In this document: piece after piece, positions 58,939 to 64,000 of the stretch | How positions within the stretch are numbered: the first letter of the stretch is position 1 | Layout of the letters: each line of letters opens with the position of its first letter | Assembly: GCF_041053055.1 (NCBI RefSeq) | Contig: NZ_CP163443.1 | Coordinates: 8,105,001-8,169,000 of the forward strand | Direction of reading: 5' to 3' | DNA: 64,000 bases | Source of the DNA: Streptomyces sp. R41 | GTDB taxonomy: Bacteria; Actinomycetota; Actinomycetes; Streptomycetales; Streptomycetaceae | The notes under the pieces: model-generated | What the model saw: the letters and a program-made list of their open reading frames with translations, nothing else | What the model was told of the DNA's origin: nothing | The model's database searches: none | Position numbers and translations under genes: made by a program

Positions 58939-61038
58939 TCACCTGGAGGCGGCGTGCCGTCGTCCGTCGCGGCGACGCGCGCGTTTGCGCCGGGCCGACG
59001 GCGCGACCAGTGCGCCCAGCAGCATCGGCACGAGCAGGAGCGGCCACCACGCGCGCGTGCTCCGGCTCGCGCTCTCGACGAGGGCGGTGTGCCGCACGGA
59101 GGGAGCCGCGGTGGCGGACGGGCTCGCCGCGCGGTGCTTCGAAGTCGCCTTGAGGACCACGTCGTTGCCGTCGCCGCCGCGGTAGCTGATGCGGTACGTC
59201 GTGTCGGCGAGCTTGAGGGTGGCGCCCTCCGGGAGGTGGGTGAAGCTGCCCGTGGTCTTCTCGTGGCCCGTGTGGTTCAGGAGGGTGATCTCGCGGGCGG
59301 GCTCGGTCGCGGCGTCGGAGAGGTCGAGGTCGCCGGCGAGACGGACGGCTCCGGTCACCTTCAACGGCTTGTCGCGGAGGACCAGTTCGCCCTTGGCTCG
59401 TTGGGTGTAGTCGCCGGTCACCGTGAGGGCGCCGGCGACCACGCCCTCGTTCGTCACCGCGCCGCGCACCGTGCCCTTGCCGGTGAGTGACGTCGTCACG
59501 CGCAGGCCCGTCGCGCGTGCGTCCAGGCGTGCACCGGGCGAGGTGAGCCGGATCGCCTTGCTGTGCGCGAGCGAGGCGCCCCCGGCCAGGGCGAGCGTGC
59601 CCTTGGTGACCGTGGTCGCTCCGGTGTACGTCACCTCGTCACCTGTCAGCGTCGTCGTCGCGGCGCCCGACTGGGTGAACCCACCGGTTCCGTCAACACG
59701 GTTGATGGTCACGGGAGTTGAGGTGTTGCGAACGACGAACGTGCCGTCGTTCACCACGCGCCGCCGCGCCGTGCCCGTCATCAGCGAACCGTCGCCGCCC
59801 GGTGAGCCCGACCCCAACCGCAGCACCGCACCCTTCTCGATGGTGGTCGACCCGTCGTAGTACTGCTTCGCCGCGAAGGTCACGTCATTGCCGCGCGTTC
59901 CCTTGATCACGACGTCCCCCGCGCCGGGCGCGGCCAGGGTGTCGTGGTATTTGCCGCCGCCGATGGGGGCGCCCAGCGTGACCGGGCCGTTGTACGCGAA
60001 CGTCAGCAGCGAGCGCCGTCCGCTCGCCTCGTGCAGGTTGATGTAGACGGTGTCCTTGGTGCCCGGCATGAAGATCTTGTGGGTCGTACCGTCGCCCCAC
60101 TGGACGTTCGCTCCCTCGATATTGGTGCCCCGCTTGTTCAAGTCATGAGGAATCCTCTGCCAGTTGATGTCCGGGTCGCTCAGTGAGGGGTTGGTGTCGC
60201 CGCCCCGGTCGCTGTAGCTGTACTGGCCGGTGAGCACCACCTTGCTGCCGGGCCGTGTATGGACGTTGACGTCGCTGCCGTACTCGCGCTGGTAGAAGTT
60301 CTGGCGCAGGGTGATCGTCTGGTACAGCGGGGTGTCGATGATCCACGAGCCCTGGTTGAGGATGGCTCGGGCGTTCGGGAGGGCCACGGGATACTCGGGG
60401 CGGCCCACCGCCATGCCCGTGCCGTTGTCGATCACGCCTGAGAAGGGGTGGGTTCCGGCCAGATCGAGTGTGCCCCACATGTTGCGGGGCTGGGTGACCA
60501 GGCCCGATCCGCTGATCGTGCCGATGTTGAAGGTACGGGTGAGCGACAGGCGCAGGGTGCCGTCGACGCGGACGTTCAGCTGGTTCAGCCGGTAGCCCGG
60601 TGTGCTGTACGGGAAATGACCGATCAAGCCCGTCCCGCCGCCCGTCCCGTACTGCAGGGTCGCGCCGCGTTCCACCGTCACGGCAGGCGGATCGGGGTTG
60701 GCGACCGTCGTGTACGGGTGGTTGCCGCCCTGCGTCTGCACTGTCTGCCGCTGTCGCGCCTTGGGGAGCGTGAAGTCGCTGTCCCTGGTCAGGATCAGCG
60801 TCCCGCTGCCCCGCACGGTGAGCATGCCCTCGCCATGGAACACTCCGCCGTACGTCGTCGTCCCCGCCGGCACGGTCACCACCGCGTCGCCGGAGAGCGT
60901 CACGTCCCGGCCCGCGAGCACGTCGGCGGTGACGTCCTGGCTCCCGGCCGCCGTCGCGGTGGGAGCGCTGAACACGAGGGCGACCGCCGCGAGGACCCCG
61001 ACGACGGCCGCTGACTTCTGACGCCTATGACTACGCAC
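58939..61038 (-). CDS. surface-anchored autotransporter-like beta-strand protein
   Basis: 699 aa. N-terminal signal (SAAVVGVLAAVALVFSAPTA), then about 600 residues of short beta strands including repeats of the form GATTVTKGTLALAGGASLAH, GSTTIEKGAVLRLGSG and GEGMLTVRGSGTLILT. These match autotransporter-associated beta-strand (PATR) units of Gram-negative adhesins. The C-terminus has a Ser/Ala stretch, one span (WWPLLLVPMLLGALVA) and a basic tail (RRKRARRRDGRR), so the protein is membrane-anchored facing out. No outer-membrane barrel exists, as expected for a Gram-positive host. The start is uncertain: GTG at 61038 or TTG at 61074. Confidence 0.8.
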   Translation of the reverse strand: MRSHRRQKSAAVVGVLAAVALVFSAPTATAAGSQDVTADVLAGRDVTLSGDAVVTVPAGTTTYGGVFHGEGMLTVRGSGTLILTRDSDFTLPKARQRQTVQTQGGNHPYTTVANPDPPAVTVERGATLQYGTGGGTGLIGHFPYSTPGYRLNQLNVRVDGTLRLSLTRTFNIGTISGSGLVTQPRNMWGTLDLAGTHPFSGVIDNGTGMAVGRPEYPVALPNARAILNQGSWIIDTPLYQTITLRQNFYQREYGSDVNVHTRPGSKVVLTGQYSYSDRGGDTNPSLSDPDINWQRIPHDLNKRGTNIEGANVQWGDGTTHKIFMPGTKDTVYINLHEASGRRSLLTFAYNGPVTLGAPIGGGKYHDTLAAPGAGDVVIKGTRGNDVTFAAKQYYDGSTTIEKGAVLRLGSGSPGGDGSLMTGTARRRVVNDGTFVVRNTSTPVTINRVDGTGGFTQSGAATTTLTGDEVTYTGATTVTKGTLALAGGASLAHSKAIRLTSPGARLDARATGLRVTTSLTGKGTVRGAVTNEGVVAGALTVTGDYTQRAKGELVLRDKPLKVTGAVRLAGDLDLSDAATEPAREITLLNHTGHEKTTGSFTHLPEGATLKLADTTYRISYRGGDGNDVVLKATSKHRAASPSATAAPSVRHTALVESASRSTRAWWPLLLVPMLLGALVAPSARRKRARRRDGRRHAASR

Positions 61039-61077
61039 ATCACCGGAGACGGCCCGGACGCTCCCCGATAACAAAAA

Positions 61078-61116
61078 CTTGCCGACTACGAGTGGGAGTT
61101 CATCGAGCCGTATACC
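61078..61116 (+). mobile_element. fragment of an IS5-type transposase
   Basis: LADYEWEFIEPYT is the diagnostic N-terminus of IS5-family (DUF4096) transposases. The reading continues only as unrelated sequence. About 13 codons remain, with no start codon, catalytic residues or terminal repeats seen. It is best read as a relic of an insertion between the surface-protein gene and the nitrile hydratase operon; a chance match is possible. Confidence 0.35.
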
Positions 61117-61190
61117 TCTGGGCTGTGCGGACAGGGGGCACCTGATGCCCGTACCGTCCTCACAGGCATGACGCCGGGGGCGCCCCGAGG

Positions 61191-61547
61191 TCAGTGCTCG
61201 TGGTCGTGGTCGTCCCGGTGGTCGTGGCCCGAGGGGCGTCGTGCGAGGGCATGAGTGCGTGCGTCGACCTCCTCCCTGGACACGGCGCGCAGGTCGACGA
61301 GCACGTCCTCCAGGGCCGCCAGCCAGAACTTGTAGTAGTCATAGGGCTCTTGCTGCGCCGGAGCGGGCTCCCAAGCCGCGATCCGGGCGATCAGTGAGGC
61401 CTGGAATTGCGGCCAGGTGAACGCGCCTGCCTCGTGCAGGCTGACGGCCATGCCGAAGGCGCGGCTCTCCCAGGGCTCGGCGAACACCAACTCGCCGTTG
61501 GAGCGCGGTGGTGCGGCCGGGCCCTCGATGTCCAGCGGCGCGGTCAT
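61191..61547 (-). CDS. nitrile hydratase accessory protein (activator)
   Basis: 118-aa protein related to the N-terminal part of nitrile hydratase beta: [20 protein letters not shown] and [18 protein letters not shown]. Cobalt-type nitrile hydratases need such a 14-kDa activator for metal insertion and cysteine oxidation by subunit exchange. The C-terminus [11 protein letters not shown] is a metal-binding tail, a good fit for cobalt delivery. The start overlaps the alpha-subunit stop by 4 nt. Confidence 0.9.
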   Translation of the reverse strand: MTAPLDIEGPAAPPRSNGELVFAEPWESRAFGMAVSLHEAGAFTWPQFQASLIARIAAWEPAPAQQEPYDYYKFWLAALEDVLVDLRAVSREEVDARTHALARRPSGHDHRDDHDHEH

Positions 61548-62146
61548 GGTGTCGCGACCTTGGCCACGCCGACCATCGCGTCGCGGGTCACCAGCGGCAC
61601 GAGCTGTTCCTCGGACAGGTGCTCGGTGCCGGCCGGACGCTCGGGCAGTACCAGCCAGCGCACCTCACTGGTGGAGTCGTGGACGGTGATCCGCACGTCG
61701 TCGTCGAGGTCGAGTCCCATCTCGGACAGCACCGTGCGGGGCTCCTTCACCACGCGTGCGCGGTAGGCGGGGTCCTTGTACCAGCTCGGCGGCAGACCGA
61801 GCACCGGCCACGGGTAGCACGAGCACAGCGTGCACACCACCACGTGGTGGGTGGTCGCGGTGTTCTCCACGACGACGATGTGCTCGCCCTGCGGGCCCGA
61901 GAAGCCGAGCTCCTTGATGGCCGCGGTGCCGTCGTCGAGCAGCCGCCGCCGGTACTCCGGGTCGGTCCATGCCTTGGCGACGACCTTGGCGCCGTTGAGC
62001 GGGCCCACGTTGGTCTCGTAGGTGGTGATGATCCCGTCCATCACCTTCGGGTCGATCAGGCCCCGCTCGGTGAGCAGTTGCTCGAGCGCCTCGGTGCGCA
62101 GGGCCACGGGAAGGGCCTCGTCCGGTCCGCCGGCGGTGGTGGTCAT
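61544..62146 (-). CDS. nthA: nitrile hydratase alpha subunit, cobalt type
   Basis: 200 aa. The metal centre motif is CTLCSC (Cys105, Cys108, Cys110) in [19 protein letters not shown]. Thr after the first Cys marks the cobalt type (the iron type has CSLCSC), and the two later Cys are oxidised to sulfinate and sulfenate in known enzymes. It hydrates nitriles to amides. Overlaps the beta-subunit stop by 4 nt. Thiocyanate hydrolase gamma subunit is a close relative; the separate alpha and beta subunits and MEGIADMGG beta start favour nitrile hydratase. Confidence 0.95.
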   Translation of the reverse strand: MTTTAGGPDEALPVALRTEALEQLLTERGLIDPKVMDGIITTYETNVGPLNGAKVVAKAWTDPEYRRRLLDDGTAAIKELGFSGPQGEHIVVVENTATTHHVVVCTLCSCYPWPVLGLPPSWYKDPAYRARVVKEPRTVLSEMGLDLDDDVRITVHDSTSEVRWLVLPERPAGTEHLSEEQLVPLVTRDAMVGVAKVATP

Positions 62147-62814
62147 GAGGTGGTCTCCAGGTAGCTCTCGAACAGCTCAACGGTGAGCGCGAAGGGTGCG
62201 GCGTCGGCGCCCCACAGCTCGTGCGAGTCGAATCGCACCGAGTAGACGTGCTGCGGGTTCTCGCCCTGGAAGTGGGCGTTGGTGTCCGGCAGCACGGCGG
62301 CGGGCTGGATGACCTCGACAGTGCCTGTATGTCCGCGCACGTAGCCCGGCAGTCGGGTGTGCCCGGGCACCGACCTGTCCTTGGCCCGTACACGCTGGCC
62401 GACAGCGAAGGCCGGCGCGGTGTCCACGGAGCGCAGCGAGCCTTCGGCGGTCGGCGCGTAGTCGGGTCGGGCGGGCTCGGGGATCGGCGGCTCCTCCACG
62501 TGTTCGCCGCGCAGGTTGCGGGCGCGCGCGTCGATCGCGCCCGGCGCCAGGATGGCGCTTTCGGTGAGCATCAGCTCCGCGCCGTTGAGCCAGCGCCCGT
62601 AGTAGCCGTCGTCCAGGTAGGCGGCTCGGCCTAGGCGCTCGTGCGCGTGCCGGAAGGCGTCAGGGTTGACGCCGCCGCACGCAATGCGGCTGGAGAGAAG
62701 CGCCAGCGCGAATGCCCGGCGCTGCCAGGGCTCCTCGAAGACCGGTTCATCGCGCCTCGGCACTTGAACGGGACCCCATCCCGGGGTGCCGCCCATATCG
62801 GCAATGCCCTCCAT
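62143..62814 (-). CDS. nthB: nitrile hydratase beta subunit
   Basis: 223 aa. [18 protein letters not shown] is the family N-terminus and [20 protein letters not shown] the helical part. The C-terminal SH3-like barrel is [20 protein letters not shown] with [19 protein letters not shown]. It pairs with the alpha subunit to form the active site. Gene order beta-alpha-activator with 4-nt overlaps is that of cobalt nitrile hydratase operons. GAGGAG precedes the ATG. No amidase gene follows, so the amide product must be handled elsewhere. Confidence 0.95.
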   Translation of the reverse strand: MEGIADMGGTPGWGPVQVPRRDEPVFEEPWQRRAFALALLSSRIACGGVNPDAFRHAHERLGRAAYLDDGYYGRWLNGAELMLTESAILAPGAIDARARNLRGEHVEEPPIPEPARPDYAPTAEGSLRSVDTAPAFAVGQRVRAKDRSVPGHTRLPGYVRGHTGTVEVIQPAAVLPDTNAHFQGENPQHVYSVRFDSHELWGADAAPFALTVELFESYLETTS

Positions 62815-62967
62815 GGCGCGACTCCTCGAATAACCGCATAACGGACTGGATGGCCGAATCGTATGCGGCGAATGTCATCCGTGCCGCGATGACGACGCCG
62901 CGCATACGCCGCGCCGGGCCCCCGAACTCACCGCGTTGCGGCCCGGCCCCCCGCGTCCCGAGGCTCG

Positions 62968-63795
62968 TCAGTGCTCGAACGCCGTATCCCGCGCCACCTT
63001 CTCCCACGCAGCGATCTCCGCCCGCTGAGCGTCGATGTGGCCGACCACGGCGTCCACCCCATCCCCGCCCAGCGGCAACCGCAGCGGCGTGTTCTCGGCG
63101 GCGAGGGCGCTCAGGACGGCCGCGACGCCGCGCGCCGGGTCGCCCGGCTGGGCGCCGTCACCGGCGGCGACGGCCTGGCGGGTGGGGCCGACCGTGTCCG
63201 CGTAATCGGCGATCTCCCCGCTCGCGGTGGTCCCGCCCATCAGGTTCGTACGAAACGCGCCCGGCTCCACGATCAGCACCTTGATGCCGAGCGGCCCGAC
63301 CTCGGCCGCCAGCGCGTCCGAGAAGCCTTCGAGCGCGAACTTCGTACCGCAGTACGCGGAGAACCCCGGGTACGTCATCTGCCCGCCCATACTGCTCATC
63401 TGGACGATCGCCCCCGAGCGCCGCTCCCGCATGTGCGGCAGAACGGCCCGCACCAGCGCGGCGGGCCCGAAGACGTGCAGGTCGAACAGGGACCGCAGCT
63501 CCCCGTCCGTGGTCTCCTCGGCGGCGCCGACGTGACCGCGACCCGCGTTGTTGACCAGCACATCGATCCGCCCGTGCCGCTTGACCACATCGGCGACGAC
63601 GGAGTCGATGCCCGCCGGGTCCGTGACATCGAGCGTGACCGCCTCCACCTGGTCGGGGTGGGCCGCCACCAGGTCGCCCAGCGCCTCGGGCCTGCGGGCG
63701 GTGGCGATCACGACGTCTCCCTCCGCGACCGCCGCCTCGGTGAACGCCCGGCCGAAACCACTGTTCGCGCCGGTGACCAGCCATACCTTGCTCAT
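62968..63795 (-). CDS. short-chain dehydrogenase/reductase
   Basis: 275-aa classical SDR. TGANSGFGRAF dinucleotide motif, NNAGRGH after strand 4, catalytic Ser in VQMSSMGG and Tyr/Lys in SAYCGTKFAL. It reduces a carbonyl or oxidises an alcohol with NAD(P). ATG was chosen with AGGGAG 6 nt upstream. Divergent from a LysR gene; SDR/LysR divergent pairs usually mean control of the SDR by the LysR protein. Confidence 0.92.
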   Translation of the reverse strand: MSKVWLVTGANSGFGRAFTEAAVAEGDVVIATARRPEALGDLVAAHPDQVEAVTLDVTDPAGIDSVVADVVKRHGRIDVLVNNAGRGHVGAAEETTDGELRSLFDLHVFGPAALVRAVLPHMRERRSGAIVQMSSMGGQMTYPGFSAYCGTKFALEGFSDALAAEVGPLGIKVLIVEPGAFRTNLMGGTTASGEIADYADTVGPTRQAVAAGDGAQPGDPARGVAAVLSALAAENTPLRLPLGGDGVDAVVGHIDAQRAEIAAWEKVARDTAFEH

Positions 63796-63910
63796 GTCCG
63801 ACTCCCTGGTGACTCTCTTGTCCGTGAATGAATTTCTTGCTTCTGCGGCTGTCTCTTTCGATGTTCCGAGCCTCGCCGGAAACCCGCTCGCCCGTCCAAG
63901 ACCCGTCGTG

Positions 63911-63925
63911 ATAGCCAATGGTTAT
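63911..63925 (+). promoter_or_regulatory. LysR-box-like palindrome
   Basis: ATAGCCAATGGTTAT is an imperfect palindrome with one mismatched pair and contains the T-N11-A signature (T63912, A63924) of LysR binding sites. It lies just upstream of the chosen LysR start and about 120 bp from the SDR start, as expected for divergent autoregulation. Confidence 0.45.
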
Positions 63926-63929
63926 GGCC

Positions 63930-64000
63930 ATGGACGTTCACGGACGGGACCTGCGCTACTTCGTCGCGGTCGCCGAAGACCTGCACTTCACGCGTGCCGC
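63930..64000 (+). CDS. LysR family regulator (3' end outside window)
   Basis: Only the first 24 codons are present: DVHGRDLRYFVAVAEDLHFT is the start of a LysR HTH domain. Start set at the third of three in-frame ATGs because family members begin MDVHGRDLRYF; the ATGs at 63918 and 63924 lie within the LysR-box-like palindrome. The regulator is probably an activator of the divergent SDR gene, with an oxidised small molecule as possible coinducer. Confidence 0.85.
   Translation, partial: MDVHGRDLRYFVAVAEDLHFTRA

Overview
The window is a very GC-rich (by eye about 70 %) actinobacterial chromosome segment, almost certainly Streptomyces. Pointers are the strong G/C third-position bias, frequent GTG starts, 4-nt start/stop overlaps, Tat and lipoprotein signal peptides, OleD/Mgt- and Rv2466c-like proteins, many leaderless promoters of the form TANNNT-N6/7-ATG, and a sulfur-assimilation operon headed by a Streptomyces-type cysteine leader peptide. 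No rRNA, tRNA, CRISPR array or intact insertion sequence was seen. Both edges cut genes: an ABC sugar-binding protein on the left and a LysR regulator on the right.

Layout. 0-14 kb holds assorted single genes: a truncated solute-binding protein followed by a structured RNA candidate with a strong terminator, a TPR-like protein, a macrolide glycosyltransferase (mgt/oleD type), an MMPL exporter, DUF1697 and DUF4440 proteins, a transglutaminase-like protein, a ketopantoate-reductase-like protein, a mycothiol-dependent-type DinB protein, a DsbA-like Rv2466c-family protein and a large secreted beta-helix protein. 13.7-23.2 kb (minus strand) is a long sulfur-assimilation unit: leader peptide, cysI, a 59-aa zinc-ribbon protein, cysH, cysC, cysD, cysN, an SsuABC-type ABC importer and a sirohydrochlorin chelatase. 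It covers sulfate activation, reduction to sulfide, siroheme metallation and probably organosulfur uptake.

23.3-34.2 kb is a mixed region: GNAT, a secreted protein, a 24-bp repeat array, a GAF regulator, an AidB-like acyl-CoA dehydrogenase divergent from a YihY/BrkB membrane protein, an NmrA/AraC divergent pair, a second AraC-type regulator, a glyoxalase and a ThuA protein. 34.2-40.2 kb is a xylan/arabinoxylan-type unit: LacI regulator, GH43 enzyme and a complete ABC sugar importer, with matching operators.

40.5-55.5 kb is the most coherent accessory region. It is a polysaccharide-utilization locus bracketed by two paralogous LacI regulators. It contains a D-2-hydroxyacid dehydrogenase, a Tat/lipoprotein solute-binding protein with two permeases, a secreted GH28/GH49-like beta-helix hydrolase, two alginate-lyase-family proteins (one 1115 aa with FN3/Ig-like modules) and a type-B carboxylesterase. 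Copies of an AACCGGTT-centred palindrome lie upstream of the importer and of the second LacI gene, which suggests one regulon. The substrate is probably a uronic-acid-containing plant or algal polysaccharide; this is inference.

55.6-64 kb holds mmuM-like homocysteine methyltransferase, a MarR regulator, a nitroreductase, three broken-gene relics (azoreductase-like, NmrA/SDR-like and IS5-type transposase), a large surface-anchored autotransporter-like beta-strand protein, a cobalt-type nitrile hydratase operon (beta-alpha-activator) and an SDR oxidoreductase divergent from a LysR regulator. The cluster of relics marks this end as a site of gene decay or rearrangement.
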